Source: Acinetobacter courvalinii
Lineage (GTDB): Bacteria > Pseudomonadota > Gammaproteobacteria > Pseudomonadales > Moraxellaceae
Direction: 5' to 3'
Length of the DNA: 64,000 nt
Assembly: GCF_014635545.1 (NCBI RefSeq)
Contig: NZ_BMDA01000008.1
Span: 27,575-91,574, forward strand
Positions 46,702-56,863 of the stretch are shown here, one piece after another. Below the pieces are notes generated by a model. It did not search any database. It was not told where the DNA came from and saw only the letters and a program-made list of their open reading frames with translations. The stretch's first letter is position 1. The number at the start of each line of letters is the position of its first letter. The translations under genes were made by a program, and so were the position numbers.

Positions 46702-47463
46702 ATGGCAAAGAAATCCGCAGCATCTTCCTTCTCTCAACACTATCCGACCTATGCCAGTATCGGATTAGCAGCCATGCTGGGTGTGGTGAGTTATTTCGGT
46801 CTGTTCTACCAACAGAAAGCTGCTGCGCAAGACTATGCCATTCGTGGTTTTGATGTTTCCCATCATCAAGGGGAGATCAACTGGAAAAAGATCTCTCCGA
46901 TGCAGTATCAATTTGTCTATCTCAAAGCCACCGAAGGCGGCGATTTTCGCGACCGTAATTTCCAGCAAAACTGGCTCAAGGCTCGCGAACAGGGCTTACA
47001 TGTCGGCGCCTATCATTTCTATCGCCTATGTCGTGACGGTAAGGTACAGGCTGAAAATTTTATTGCGACCGTGCCGAAGAAAGCGGATGCCCTGCCCCCT
47101 GCCATTGATCTGGAATATGACAGTAACTGTATCAATACCTATACCAAAGAGCAGTTACTGAAAGAAATTCAGGTCATGCATGATCAACTGCACAAACATT
47201 ATGGCAAACAGCCGATCTTTTATATCTCGAAAAGCTTTTATCATATTGTGTTGATGGGGAATTTCACTGCAACGCCACTTTGGGTCAGAGATTATGAAGG
47301 CAAACCTGAACTCAAGGATGGTCGCCAATGGACGTTTTGGCAACATAGCAGTCAGGGAAAAATTGCAGGTATTCCCAAAGCAGTGGATTTAAATGTCTAT
47401 GCCGAATCACCGAAACAATGGCGAATTTTCCTGAAACAGCAAGGCATTCAAGATGCCAAATGA
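46702..47463 (+). CDS. GH25-family lysozyme
   Basis: Murein muramidase of glycoside hydrolase family 25. The 253-residue product has a basic cytoplasmic tail and one TM or uncleaved signal segment (about 16-37), then the catalytic domain starting [14 protein letters not shown] with the family Asp, [17 protein letters not shown], and PAIDLEYD with the catalytic Asp-Glu pair. It is probably anchored in the inner membrane facing the periplasm. Its last 11 bases overlap dinB, and it lies 11 bases after the preceding gene, so the three are likely co-transcribed. Confidence 0.88.
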   Translation: MAKKSAASSFSQHYPTYASIGLAAMLGVVSYFGLFYQQKAAAQDYAIRGFDVSHHQGEINWKKISPMQYQFVYLKATEGGDFRDRNFQQNWLKAREQGLHVGAYHFYRLCRDGKVQAENFIATVPKKADALPPAIDLEYDSNCINTYTKEQLLKEIQVMHDQLHKHYGKQPIFYISKSFYHIVLMGNFTATPLWVRDYEGKPELKDGRQWTFWQHSSQGKIAGIPKAVDLNVYAESPKQWRIFLKQQGIQDAK

Positions 47464-48520
47464 ATTACGAAAAATCATCCATATCGACATGGATGCCTTT
47501 TATGCCTCAGTCGAACTGAGAGAACGTCCTGATCTCAAAGATTTACCCGTCGTGGTATCTTCACACCATCCACGTGCGGTCATTGCGGCTGCCTCCTATC
47601 CAGCCCGTGTCTTTGGACTGCGTTCAGCCATGTCGATGGGACAAGCCAAAAAACTCTGTCCACAGGTGGTGGTGATTGAACCCAATTTTGAAAAATACCG
47701 TGAAGTTTCAGCACAGATTCATCATATTTTTCAGCAATATACAGCTTTGATTGAACCTCTATCCTTAGATGAAGCCTATCTGGATGTGACTGAAAATTTG
47801 AAGAATATTCCGAGTGCGACTGAAGTGGCGGCACAAATCCGTGCCGATATTTTTGCAACTACGGGACTGACAGCTTCTGCCGGTGTGGCACCGAACAAGT
47901 TTCTGGCAAAAATCGCCTCGGACTGGAACAAACCCAATGGTTTATTTGTGATTAAACCGCATCAAGTATTGAAATTTATTCAGGATTTAGCGCTAAGTAA
48001 AATCCCGGGAGTCGGTAAGGTCACTCAGGAACGATTAAGCCAGCTGAATTTGCATACCTTGGGTGATCTGCAAAAAATCGAAGAGAATGTCCTGATTCAT
48101 CATTTTGGCAAATACGGCAAACAGCTGTATTTATATGCGCAGGGAGTTGACCACCGCCCTGTAAAAGCAGAACGCGAACGCCAGCAGATTTCCAAAGAGA
48201 TTACCTTTGATGACGACTATACCCTCGAACAATGTCAGCATGCCTGGCAGCCGCTCGCCGAGCAGGTATGGCGCAGTCTGAATAAAAAACAACTGAGCGC
48301 ACGCGGGGTCAGTGTAAAACTTAAACTCAAAAATTTTCAGGTGTTGCAGCACAGTAAAAGTTTTAAGCAGGCCTTGCAATCCCAACAAGACTTAGCACAA
48401 GTGGTTTTCCAGTTGCTTAATGAAATGCATATCGATCCAGCGTTTCAGTTCCGTCTGGTCGGGGTCGGTGTTTACCAGCTACAGACGGCACAGGACGAAT
48501 CCCAGCTTTCTTTATGGTAG
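47453..48520 (+). CDS. dinB: DNA polymerase IV
   Basis: Error-prone Y-family polymerase for translesion synthesis. The 355-residue protein has the metal-binding [11 protein letters not shown] (D12, D14 region), the palm motif SLDEAYLD, helix-hairpin-helix [12 protein letters not shown], and the little-finger domain. The usual C-terminal clamp-binding peptide is present as QLSLW. ATG 47453 overlaps the lysozyme gene by 11 bases. Acinetobacter lacks LexA and uses UmuDAb-type control; no such operator was sought in detail. Confidence 0.94.
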   Translation: MPNELRKIIHIDMDAFYASVELRERPDLKDLPVVVSSHHPRAVIAAASYPARVFGLRSAMSMGQAKKLCPQVVVIEPNFEKYREVSAQIHHIFQQYTALIEPLSLDEAYLDVTENLKNIPSATEVAAQIRADIFATTGLTASAGVAPNKFLAKIASDWNKPNGLFVIKPHQVLKFIQDLALSKIPGVGKVTQERLSQLNLHTLGDLQKIEENVLIHHFGKYGKQLYLYAQGVDHRPVKAERERQQISKEITFDDDYTLEQCQHAWQPLAEQVWRSLNKKQLSARGVSVKLKLKNFQVLQHSKSFKQALQSQQDLAQVVFQLLNEMHIDPAFQFRLVGVGVYQLQTAQDESQLSLW

Positions 48521-48572
48521 TGCTGTTTTTTTAAACAGAAGCATGATTATTGTTCAAATTTATGTTTGCTTT

Positions 48573-48830
48573 TTATGCAATATTCAGTACTCTAAACAAC
48601 GCCGTAACATTATCCATGTTATGCGCTTTGCTAAAGAAAACCTCGCTTTTAGCATCCGCTCCTGTGATTGGTGTGACGATCAAATCCGAAGATTACAGGG
48701 CACTTCCGATGTTGTTGAGTTGCTTCTTTTTCCAATCAAAATTCTTCATCTTTCGCTTTTCATTTCCTCCTTCATTCCCTGATGATTTAATGGAAATAGA
48801 AACTTTTTCCGCCTGATTTATACAAAATTA
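48573..48830 (-). pseudogene. Decayed small gene with in-frame stop codon
   Basis: On the minus strand one frame reads as protein-like sequence on both sides of a TAA at 48695-48693: before it AEKVSISIKSSGNEGG and MKNFDWKKKQLNNIGSAL (ATG at 48749), after it SSDLIVTPITGADAKSEVFF and on to RVLNIA, ending in TAA at 48573. Upstream the frame is open to a stop at 48830-48828 without an obvious ATG. It looks like the C-terminal part of a lost gene. The family is not recognised. The plus-strand frames here are its antisense shadows. A weak hairpin (48523-48538) after dinB is the only other feature in this gap. Confidence 0.4.
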
Positions 48831-48891
48831 CACTGCGATTCAATTGCATCAAGTACAATCCAGACAGTATCCCATTTATTAAGGAATCACT

Positions 48892-49248
48892 ATGTCTGTG
48901 CAACGACTTCATGTCACTTCACGTTTTTGCGAGGTCGCAATTTCAGGAAATCTTGTTCATCTCGCAGGCCAACTGGCAGATGACACCAGTGTTGATGTAA
49001 GTGCACAAACACAGCAAACTTTAGACAATATTGATCGTTTTCTGGCAGATGCAGGTACAGACAAGACCCATATCTTATCAATTACCATTTTTCTAAAAGA
49101 TATCGAACGAGATTATGCCGCCATGAATGCGGTATGGGATGCATGGATTGCTGAGGGACATCCCCCAGCACGGACCTGTGTCGAATCTAAACTCTATGCA
49201 CCTGATGTTCTGGTTGAAATGACAGTGACTGCGGTTCGCCCTGATTAA
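48892..49248 (+). CDS. RidA-family protein
   Basis: Member of the Rid/YjgF superfamily, which hydrolyses reactive enamines and imines or related intermediates. The 118-residue product has VHLAGQLADDTS, the QTQQTLDNIDRFLADAG helix and RTCVESKLYAPDVLVEM, which includes the Arg that binds the substrate carboxylate in RidA. It belongs to a subgroup other than canonical RidA, so the substrate is unsure. Its stop overlaps that of the convergent DUF2726 gene by 4 bases. Confidence 0.88.
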   Translation: MSVQRLHVTSRFCEVAISGNLVHLAGQLADDTSVDVSAQTQQTLDNIDRFLADAGTDKTHILSITIFLKDIERDYAAMNAVWDAWIAEGHPPARTCVESKLYAPDVLVEMTVTAVRPD

Positions 49249-49784
49249 TACGATTTTACGGCGAATTCATTATATTTCATCATCCGCTCCATTTTTGGCA
49301 GCGGAGCTGATGTGACGACCGTGGTTGGAATGCTCATCGGTTCAAACAGATCAGGCATCAGATCTTCTCTTAATTCCTGTTCGGTCGGAATGCTGCTATA
49401 GCGCAATACCCGATAGCCGGCCAACTCGAGCAAACTGTCCTGATAATGTTTCTGATGCAGGCGATTAACATAAGATTCGTCTGCAATCTCAATAATCGCC
49501 AGTACCTGATGTTGCTGGTCGAGCACCACAAAGTCAGCCACCAAACCTTGATATTTACGGCGCGTATGTGCAAATTTGGTGGTGAGTAAGGCGTCAAAAG
49601 ATACATGTGCCAATACGGTATGACGTGGCAAAACGGCTTGCAAACGCATTAAGGTGATCTGCTCGGCAATATTCAAAATACCGCGGCGTTTTAATGGACT
49701 GTCTTGACGCCTGTTTTGTTGAAGGCGGCGAAGTGCTAATGCTGTGATCAACAGCAACCCAACTATTGTTATGAAATAATACAT
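49245..49784 (-). CDS. DUF2726 domain protein, membrane-anchored
   Basis: The 179-residue product has one N-terminal TM helix (2-18) and a DUF2726 domain (about 40-145), which has a restriction-endonuclease-like fold: LVADFVVLDQQHQVLAIIEI places an Asp and a Glu as in PD-(D/E)XK enzymes. Nuclease activity is not established for this family. It overlaps ridA at the 3' end with no terminator between the two convergent genes. Confidence 0.8.
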   Translation of the reverse strand: MYYFITIVGLLLITALALRRLQQNRRQDSPLKRRGILNIAEQITLMRLQAVLPRHTVLAHVSFDALLTTKFAHTRRKYQGLVADFVVLDQQHQVLAIIEIADESYVNRLHQKHYQDSLLELAGYRVLRYSSIPTEQELREDLMPDLFEPMSIPTTVVTSAPLPKMERMMKYNEFAVKSY

Positions 49785-50049
49785 TACCCATCAATCCCTT
49801 TAGATTTTTTATAATCATTTTTGGCTTTAAGCCAATTTTTTTAATCAATAACAGCGATAGCAAATTCATTTTGCAGTGCAAACTTAAGTTTTTTAATCGT
49901 GTTTTTCCAGACGACCAAAGTCGTAACTGCCCTCTACCCTTTATTTATAATCATTACGCTGGCATTATTCAAGTCGTTATTGTCAGTTTATGTTTCCAAT
50001 CCTGATGGTTTTGTGATCAAAATATAAATCTTTGCCTGCGATGAAAATA
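49785..50049. other. Intergenic gap, no gene seen
   Basis: AT-rich stretch upstream of the DUF2726 gene; its promoter should lie here. No frame of note, repeat or RNA was seen. Confidence 0.4.
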
Positions 50050-50078
50050 AAAAAGGCATGAAATATCATGCCTTTTTT
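50050..50078. terminator. Terminator after the ygiQ gene
   Basis: 12-bp stem aaaaaggcatga / tcatgccttttt with a 4-base loop and T-run, just past the stop codon of the minus-strand gene. Confidence 0.85.
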
Positions 50079-50086
50079 CCATCAAA

Positions 50087-52468
50087 TTAACGATGGGCTT
50101 TTGCTTTGGATTTTGGCTTGCCAGAGAATGGTCTCTTTTCACCTGTTTCACGTGGAGGTAAACCATTGTGCTGGGTTAATACCTGGCCTTTCTGCGGCCG
50201 TTTTTGCCCAGATGAAGAACGGTTTGAAGTCTGACCACGTTTGGCCGAATCTCCCGCAACACTCGAATTCTTCTTACGTGCAGACTTATATTCTCCTTCA
50301 GCGGTTCCTTGTGGCTGATAGGTCGGAATCAAATGCTGTTTTGAATTACCAATCAGGTCAGAACGGCCCATGTCTTTCAAGGCTTCACGTAATAAAGGCC
50401 AGTTGTTTGGATCATGGTAACGCAAGAAAGCTTTATGCAAGCGACGACGTTTTTCGCCTTTGACAATGTCCACACTCTCCGTATAACGCGCCACTTTAGA
50501 CAACGGGTTCTTGCCTGAATAATACATCGTGGTCGCAGTTGCCATTGGTGATGGATAGAAAGTCTGGACCTGATCGGCACGGAAACCATTTTTCTTTAAC
50601 CAGATCGCCAGATTCATCATGTCATAATCGGTGGTACCCGGATGCGCAGCAATAAAGTACGGAATTAAATATTGTTCCTTACCTGCTTCCTTACTGAAAC
50701 GCTCAAACATCTGCTTAAAGCGGTCATAAGTCCCGATGCCCGGTTTCATCATCTTCGATAATGGACCATTTTCGGTATGCTCAGGCGCAATTTTCAGATA
50801 ACCGCCGACATGGTGCTGAACCAGCTCTTTCACATATTCAGGATTCAGCACAGCCAGGTCATAACGTAGACCTGAACCAATCAGGATCTTCTTCACGCCC
50901 TTGATTTCACGGGCCTTACGGTATAACTGAACCAGAGGCGCATGATCGGTATGCAGGTTTTGGCACACACCTGGGTAAACACAAGATGGCTTACGGCAAT
51001 TCTTTTCAATCTCAGGATCATTACAGTGCAAACGGTACATATTTGCGGTTGGACCGCCGAGGTCCGAAATAATGCCAGTAAAATTAGGTGCGGTATCACG
51101 GATTTTTTCAATTTCACGCAGAATTGAATCTTCCGAACGGTTCTGAATAATCCGGCCTTCATGTTCAGTAATCGAACAGAAAGTACAGCCACCAAAACAG
51201 CCACGCATGATATTCACAGAGAATTTGATCATGTCAAACGCAGGGAAACGCGCATTGCCATAGGCTGGATGCGGTAAACGTGCATAAGGCAAATCAAACA
51301 CGTAATCCATTTCCTCAGTCGTTAAAGGAATTGGTGGTGGATTGATCCAGACATCACGCTCACCATGACGCTGTACCAAAGCACGCGCATTACCCGGATT
51401 GGTTTCCAGATGCAAAATACGGTTGGCATGGGCATAGAGTACCTGATCATTGGCCACTTCTTCAAAAGAAGGCAAACGGATCACCGCTAGCTCACGTGGC
51501 GGTAATTTATGTTTAATTGCTTTTGAGGGTGCAGCTTTCAGTTGTACGATCTGGGTATCCGGATCCAGATTGTCACCTTCACGGACAATCGGGTTAGCCA
51601 CAATTTCTTTCTGAAAGTTTTGATATTGTGCCAGTGAGTTGCCTTTTTCTTTTTCAACTTCACAGCCATCAATATCTTCGGTCATCACATAAGGATTGAT
51701 AATCGGATCGACACGGCCAATAGTATCGACATCGTTACTGGCAATTTCGACAAATTGTGCTTTCGATTTTTTATTATGTTTATTGATAATAAATGCGGTA
51801 CCGCGAACATCGGTAATCTCGTGAACTTTTTCACCTTTGGCCAAGCGATGCATCACATCGATAATGGCGCGCTCGCCATTGCCGTACATCAATAAATCAG
51901 CCTTCGAATCCATCAAGATTGAACGACGGACTTTATCTGACCAGTAATCATAATGCGCAATACGGCGTAGACTGCCTTCAATCCCGCCGAGTAGAACAGG
52001 TACATCTGGGAAGGCTTCACGACAACGCTGGCAATAGACAGTTGCTGCACGGTCTGGACGTTTATTTGCTTCATTATTCGGTGAATAGGCATCATCCGAA
52101 CGGATTTTACGATCTGCCGTATAACGGTTGATCATCGAATCCATGTTCCCTGCGGTTACGCCCCATGCAATGGTCGGTTTGCCTAAAACGCGGAAGCTCT
52201 CGACATTGGTCCAGTCTGGCTGGGCAATGATGCCGACACGGAAGCCTTGTGCTTCAAGCACACGCCCGATCACGCCCGATACAAATGAAGGATGGTCAAT
52301 ATAGGCATCCCCACACACCAAGATAAAGTCACATGCATCCCAGCCGAGCAGATCCATTTCTTCTCGTGACATCGGCAAAAATGGTGCGGGTTCAAAACAC
52401 GACGCCCAATATTTGTCGTAATCAAACAGCGCTTTTGGCGCGGTCTGCGTGGTATAGGCAGTAGACAT
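50087..52468 (-). CDS. ygiQ: YgiQ-family radical SAM protein
   Basis: Large radical SAM protein of unknown reaction (UPF0313). The 793-residue product has an N-terminal domain ([19 protein letters not shown]), the radical SAM cluster motif CFGGCTFC (C424, C428, C431), [10 protein letters not shown], and a basic, Lys/Ser/Arg-rich tail over the last 80 residues that looks disordered and might bind nucleic acid. It is a single gene with its own terminator. Confidence 0.92.
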   Translation of the reverse strand: MSTAYTTQTAPKALFDYDKYWASCFEPAPFLPMSREEMDLLGWDACDFILVCGDAYIDHPSFVSGVIGRVLEAQGFRVGIIAQPDWTNVESFRVLGKPTIAWGVTAGNMDSMINRYTADRKIRSDDAYSPNNEANKRPDRAATVYCQRCREAFPDVPVLLGGIEGSLRRIAHYDYWSDKVRRSILMDSKADLLMYGNGERAIIDVMHRLAKGEKVHEITDVRGTAFIINKHNKKSKAQFVEIASNDVDTIGRVDPIINPYVMTEDIDGCEVEKEKGNSLAQYQNFQKEIVANPIVREGDNLDPDTQIVQLKAAPSKAIKHKLPPRELAVIRLPSFEEVANDQVLYAHANRILHLETNPGNARALVQRHGERDVWINPPPIPLTTEEMDYVFDLPYARLPHPAYGNARFPAFDMIKFSVNIMRGCFGGCTFCSITEHEGRIIQNRSEDSILREIEKIRDTAPNFTGIISDLGGPTANMYRLHCNDPEIEKNCRKPSCVYPGVCQNLHTDHAPLVQLYRKAREIKGVKKILIGSGLRYDLAVLNPEYVKELVQHHVGGYLKIAPEHTENGPLSKMMKPGIGTYDRFKQMFERFSKEAGKEQYLIPYFIAAHPGTTDYDMMNLAIWLKKNGFRADQVQTFYPSPMATATTMYYSGKNPLSKVARYTESVDIVKGEKRRRLHKAFLRYHDPNNWPLLREALKDMGRSDLIGNSKQHLIPTYQPQGTAEGEYKSARKKNSSVAGDSAKRGQTSNRSSSGQKRPQKGQVLTQHNGLPPRETGEKRPFSGKPKSKAKAHR

Positions 52469-52648
52469 GGCTTGCGAATCTCGGCTAGCAGATGGAGGAG
52501 AGACATCTAAAGATGAAAGCCGATCATTTTAACATGAATTTCATTCATTTTCCTTGTTTATAAAACATTCAGGAACAAGGGGATAACAAATTATTTGTAT
52601 AAAGTTTAATCAAAACAACAATATTAGAGACGAAACCAGAACTCTTGT

Positions 52649-53041
52649 TTAATAAGAGACCTTACTGCTTATTTCATTAGATCGAACCATCTCTTTGATC
52701 GTATAACCCGGCTCAATATAGCCACTGCCTCCAGTAACAGTTTGACCATTTTCAAGTGTTACTTCCAATTGATATCCACCTTCACCCTGTATGAAAAACT
52801 GCGTTTCAATTGTTTTGTTATTTTCAAGTGGCTGAAAAAAGATTTCATGCTGAACAGCGGCTGTTTTTACAGAGAGCTTGAGCGTGCTGATGGTTTGCCC
52901 ACTGTAATTAGAAATTTCCATGTTAACTAAAGGTTGAAACCAATGGTTTATGCCTGCTGTTAAAGTACCTATAAAAAAACTGATCAACAATGCAGTCAGT
53001 AAAATAATTGTATAGAGCAGTGTCCTTAATCGCATAGGCAC
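52649..53041 (-). CDS. Hypothetical protein with one N-terminal TM segment
   Basis: Not recognised. The 130-residue product has one TM helix (about 7-29), then about 95 residues predicted to be beta-rich and periplasmic (ISNYSGQTISTLKLSV, GEGGYQLEVTLENGQTV). ATG 53041 and the codon two further in are both possible. It lies 75 bases after the TonB receptor gene on the same strand, with AT-rich sequence between; operon status is unclear. Confidence 0.65.
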   Translation of the reverse strand: MPMRLRTLLYTIILLTALLISFFIGTLTAGINHWFQPLVNMEISNYSGQTISTLKLSVKTAAVQHEIFFQPLENNKTIETQFFIQGEGGYQLEVTLENGQTVTGGSGYIEPGYTIKEMVRSNEISSKVSY

Positions 53042-53115
53042 CCTTATTCATTCTTTTATTTATATTATCTTTGCATGAATGACTGCAAAATCACAATCAT
53101 CCATGCGATTGTATT

Positions 53116-55383
53116 TTAAAACTTAGCGCGGAGGGTTAATTTCATGTTCCGTGGCTCGCCATAACGATTCGAGTCTGTTGTTAAATATGAATAATATTTT
53201 TTATCCAAGACATTATTGGCATTAACAGCAATCGTAATATTTTCACTCAATGGATAGCTTGCCATCAAATTAACCAGTGCATAGCCTTCCTGTTTTGCAG
53301 GTTTAGAGCCATAACGTCCGACTAACCACTCACTTTGATAATTTACTCCACCACCCACAGTTAAGTTGTTGGGTAACTTATACGTCGCAAATAACCGAGC
53401 AATATGTTCAGGTGTAGTTTCATTGAAAGTTTGGCCCTGCTTGGCGATATCTTTTTTATATTCTGTTGTATTGTAGGTATAACCTGCTGAAAGATTTAAA
53501 TTTGGTAATACTTCTCCACGTAATTCGGTTTCAATCCCTTCACTGACTACCTCTCCAGCAGAAACATTACAATATCCTTCTCCACCATTAAAGGCACACT
53601 GCCCTTTACTACTCTGATCCTGAATAGCTCGATTAATTTGATTTGTTCTAAAAGCTGCAATTGATGCGATCAGTTTATCGTCATTAAAGCTTCCTTTCAC
53701 CCCGATTTCGTAGACATTACCCTGAACTGGATCAAGCAATTTTTCATTACGATCTTTGACATTTTGCACAACGAAGGTATCTGTGAAACTCGCATAACCC
53801 GTATACGTATCATTAAAATCATAAGTTAGGCCCACATAAGGTGTCCAAATATTATCTTTTTTATAATGAACGGCACGACTGTCGACAAATTTACCCGTCA
53901 CATTACTTTGGTATTCTGAATCATATTTAAAATTACTTTCTCGGACACCCGTAATCAACTTGAGTGAATCAGCCAAGTTCCAACGTGTCGTCAGATAAAG
54001 GCCTGTTTGCTCAGTATGTACGTACGAACGGCCGCCATCTTGATCGTAACGTGGCGCGGCATAAGGTAGACCATAAGGATCAAAGTCAAACACATTCACT
54101 TGCATTTGCTCAACACCAACAGGTTTGGTACTGGCTTGGCGATCCCACAATGAACCATCTGCCATCAGGGTATCCCAGCTAGTCCATTGTCCAGGTATAT
54201 CACTTTTCTGATGATTAATCCCCGCAACTAACTCATGTTCACGGCCTAACAAGTTAAATGCACCTTTAGTAAAGAAATCAAATACATCAAGTTGCTGATT
54301 ATAACGATAGCCATATTTGTTGATCGTCGCCTTCGGATTACTCTTATCAATCGCACCTGTACTAGCAAAGGCAAGGCTGGTAAAGGCCATGTCCATATCA
54401 ATATCAGCTCTTAAATAACTCCCCTTCACCATCCATCCATTTTCGAACTGGTGGGTCAAATCAATAAAGGCTTGGCTATTTTTCTTATCCCAAAAGTCTC
54501 GATAATCACAACCACAGTTATCTCGATCCAGTCCAATATCAGATCCATCTGAATAACGAGGCAAACTGTTCACTGGCACCGCATGTTCTTTCTGTTGGGA
54601 ATAGCCAAAATTAAGTAAAGTATTTTTTGTCAGATCTGCACTGATAATCCCGTAAAGTAAATTACTATCGCGCGTAACGGCTTTCATCCATGAATCACCA
54701 TCTTGATAAGCTAAAACCAGTCGCCCTCTAATTGTTCCTGATTCATTTAAACGGTTGGAAACATCGACTTCCCCACGGACTGTATTCCATGATCCATAAC
54801 TCACTGCACCGCTAGCATGTAAATCAGCCGTTGGCTTTTTACGAATCAGATTCACCGTACCTGCTGGTTCTCCTGAACCTTGCAACAAACCAGCCGCCCC
54901 CCGTAAAACCTCAACACTTTCCAACATAGCCATATCGGGTTTTGACGAAGCGACATTGGTTGCATTGACGGCAACACCATCATACTGCATCAAATTAGAG
55001 TTCCAGCCATCCCCCATGTTGAACCCACGTATCGAGAAGTTGGTTCGTTCAGTATTGTCCCCCGTTAGAATAATCCCTGTAGTATTTAATAAAGCTTCCC
55101 CTAGATTCGTTGCCCCCATATCTTCCATTTGTTTTTGTGTAATCACCGAAACCGACTGAGGGGTTTCCTTAACGCTTAAATTGAGTTTGGTCGAAGTACT
55201 GGCATTTTTCTTGGTGTAATTATTCTCCAATGAATCATCTGCTGTAACTACAATTGTAGGCAAAATATTTGTGGGTGCTGTTGCCTCCATGGCAGCATAG
55301 GCTGTTCCAACCCAACACGTATAAAGTGCCAGATAAATTGCACTTTTTGGAAAAATTCGATATTGAGAGATAGAACGATACAT
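53116..55383 (-). CDS. TonB-dependent siderophore receptor
   Basis: Outer-membrane ferric-siderophore receptor. ATG 55383 has GGAG six bases before it, giving 755 residues; the in-frame ATG at 55395 overlaps that site. A signal peptide (about 1-31, ending AYA), a TonB-box-like TIVVTA, the plug domain (LSVKETPQSVSVITQKQMED to about 210) and a 22-strand barrel ending in Phe (TLRAKF) are visible. The plug start resembles FpvA/FhuE-type hydroxamate or pyoverdine receptors. No siderophore synthesis genes are near, so it may take up a foreign siderophore. A Fur box overlaps its promoter. Confidence 0.92.
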   Translation of the reverse strand: MYRSISQYRIFPKSAIYLALYTCWVGTAYAAMEATAPTNILPTIVVTADDSLENNYTKKNASTSTKLNLSVKETPQSVSVITQKQMEDMGATNLGEALLNTTGIILTGDNTERTNFSIRGFNMGDGWNSNLMQYDGVAVNATNVASSKPDMAMLESVEVLRGAAGLLQGSGEPAGTVNLIRKKPTADLHASGAVSYGSWNTVRGEVDVSNRLNESGTIRGRLVLAYQDGDSWMKAVTRDSNLLYGIISADLTKNTLLNFGYSQQKEHAVPVNSLPRYSDGSDIGLDRDNCGCDYRDFWDKKNSQAFIDLTHQFENGWMVKGSYLRADIDMDMAFTSLAFASTGAIDKSNPKATINKYGYRYNQQLDVFDFFTKGAFNLLGREHELVAGINHQKSDIPGQWTSWDTLMADGSLWDRQASTKPVGVEQMQVNVFDFDPYGLPYAAPRYDQDGGRSYVHTEQTGLYLTTRWNLADSLKLITGVRESNFKYDSEYQSNVTGKFVDSRAVHYKKDNIWTPYVGLTYDFNDTYTGYASFTDTFVVQNVKDRNEKLLDPVQGNVYEIGVKGSFNDDKLIASIAAFRTNQINRAIQDQSSKGQCAFNGGEGYCNVSAGEVVSEGIETELRGEVLPNLNLSAGYTYNTTEYKKDIAKQGQTFNETTPEHIARLFATYKLPNNLTVGGGVNYQSEWLVGRYGSKPAKQEGYALVNLMASYPLSENITIAVNANNVLDKKYYSYLTTDSNRYGEPRNMKLTLRAKF

Positions 55384-55396
55384 AAGATTCTCCATC

Positions 55397-55437
55397 TAAA
55401 ATGAGAATCATTATCTTTATATTTTACAATTAAACAA
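55397..55437 (-). promoter_or_regulatory. Promoter and Fur box of the siderophore receptor
   Basis: On the minus strand GATAATGATTCTCATTTTA (complement of 55397-55415) matches 15 of 19 bases of the Fur consensus. Its first six bases GATAAT serve as -10, with TTGTTT (complement of 55432-55437) as -35 and a 16-base spacer. Fur would sit directly on the -10. Confidence 0.8.
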
Positions 55438-55576
55438 CGGTTATGTTCATATTTTATGCATTATTTTCTACTTTACCTTATCAATACTTTCAATAAAGGA
55501 GGTATCAACTTTTGTTCACACATCACAATCAGATTTAAAAAATCTGGATCAATGATAAAATTTAGGACCTCTCTTT

Positions 55577-56785
55577 CTATTCTGAAACAGCCCTAGACTT
55601 CAATCTTAATGCCAGAAAAAGACCAAAGATTAAAAACACCACAACCATCAAAGTGATGCCCATCCAGCCAAAGTTTTCCCAGACCAGACCACCGCTACTG
55701 CCCAATAAACTTGAACCGATGTAATAGCAGAGCAAATACAGTGAAGATGCGACTGCACGGTATTGCACGGCCTGCACAGAAACCCAGCTACTGGCAGTCG
55801 AATGCGCGGCAAAAAATGAAAAAGTAAAAATAATCAGCCCGAGCAGAATCGTCCATAAAGATGGAATTAAAGTAATCAACAGACCCAGCATCATGGTAAG
55901 TAACAGCACCGGTAACACCTTATCACGCCCATATTTAAAGCCCCATTTGGCAGCCTTGGGTGAACTATAAATCCCGGCCAGATAAGCGATCGAAATCAGG
56001 CCAATCCAGGTTTGTGATAAATGAAAGGGAGCTTCCAGCAAGTGATAACTAATATAGTTAAATACAGTGACCAGACAGCCCATCAAGATAAATCCTTGGG
56101 CAAACAGAATCCGTAATTTCGGATCTTTTAAATTCTGCTCAAACGCCGCCTTAAAACGGGAAAAACGGAATGGAAAGGGCTTGAAATGCTGTGATTTGGG
56201 AAGTAACAGATAAAATAGACAGGCGATAATGAAATTGATAAAACCAATTGCATAAGTTGCTGCTTGCCAAGAGATAAAGTCAACCAGTACTCCTGCAATC
56301 AACCGTCCCCCCATGCCGCCAATGGCTGTACCTGAAATATATAGCCCCATCGCAAAGCCAATATCTTTTTGCGCAATTTCTTCACCAATATACGTCATCG
56401 CCACCGCAGCCACGCCGCTGACCGCTAGACCAATAAAAACACGGGTGGTCAGGAAAATTTCCCAAACGGGAAACGACGCACTCAGCAGTAATAAAATCGA
56501 GACCAGAAATAAGGCAAATACCATGATCGGCTTACGCCCAAAACGATCAGAAATAAAACCGGTGAATAGCAGGCCAATCGCAAGCGCAATGGTTGAAAAA
56601 GACAGCGGGAAACTGCTGTGGGTAGGCGTCACATGAAAGAATTCTGCAAAAATCGGCATCATCGGTTGAACACAGTACAACGATGAAAATGATGCAAAAC
56701 CGGCAAAGAACAAGGACCATAAAATCGCAGTAAACGATTTTGAACCATACTCGATATGGGTTGGGCGCAACACTGATTCAGACAT
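55577..56785 (-). CDS. MFS transporter, YnfM-like
   Basis: 12-TM major facilitator of the DHA1 drug:H+ antiporter family. The 402-residue protein has FAGFASFSSLYCVQPMMPIF near the N terminus, the inter-helix motif GFISDRFGRKPIM, and later AHSTASSWVSVQAVQYRAVASSLYLLCYYIGSS, all typical of the YnfM/arabinose-efflux-like group. The siderophore receptor is next to it on the same strand, downstream by 181 bases of map, but an independent Fur promoter separates them. Substrate unknown. Confidence 0.84.
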   Translation of the reverse strand: MSESVLRPTHIEYGSKSFTAILWSLFFAGFASFSSLYCVQPMMPIFAEFFHVTPTHSSFPLSFSTIALAIGLLFTGFISDRFGRKPIMVFALFLVSILLLLSASFPVWEIFLTTRVFIGLAVSGVAAVAMTYIGEEIAQKDIGFAMGLYISGTAIGGMGGRLIAGVLVDFISWQAATYAIGFINFIIACLFYLLLPKSQHFKPFPFRFSRFKAAFEQNLKDPKLRILFAQGFILMGCLVTVFNYISYHLLEAPFHLSQTWIGLISIAYLAGIYSSPKAAKWGFKYGRDKVLPVLLLTMMLGLLITLIPSLWTILLGLIIFTFSFFAAHSTASSWVSVQAVQYRAVASSLYLLCYYIGSSLLGSSGGLVWENFGWMGITLMVVVFLIFGLFLALRLKSRAVSE

Positions 56786-56863
56786 GAGGACTCCTTATGC
56801 CCAATCAGTATACGCCTTCAGCCGAAATGCGGAATGATCATTTCGGCGATTTTGACCGAATGT

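Noticed and set aside
48550-48816. 88-codon plus-strand frame after dinB
   Set aside because: Composition is Phe/Leu-rich and unlike a protein; it is the antisense of the decayed minus-strand gene.
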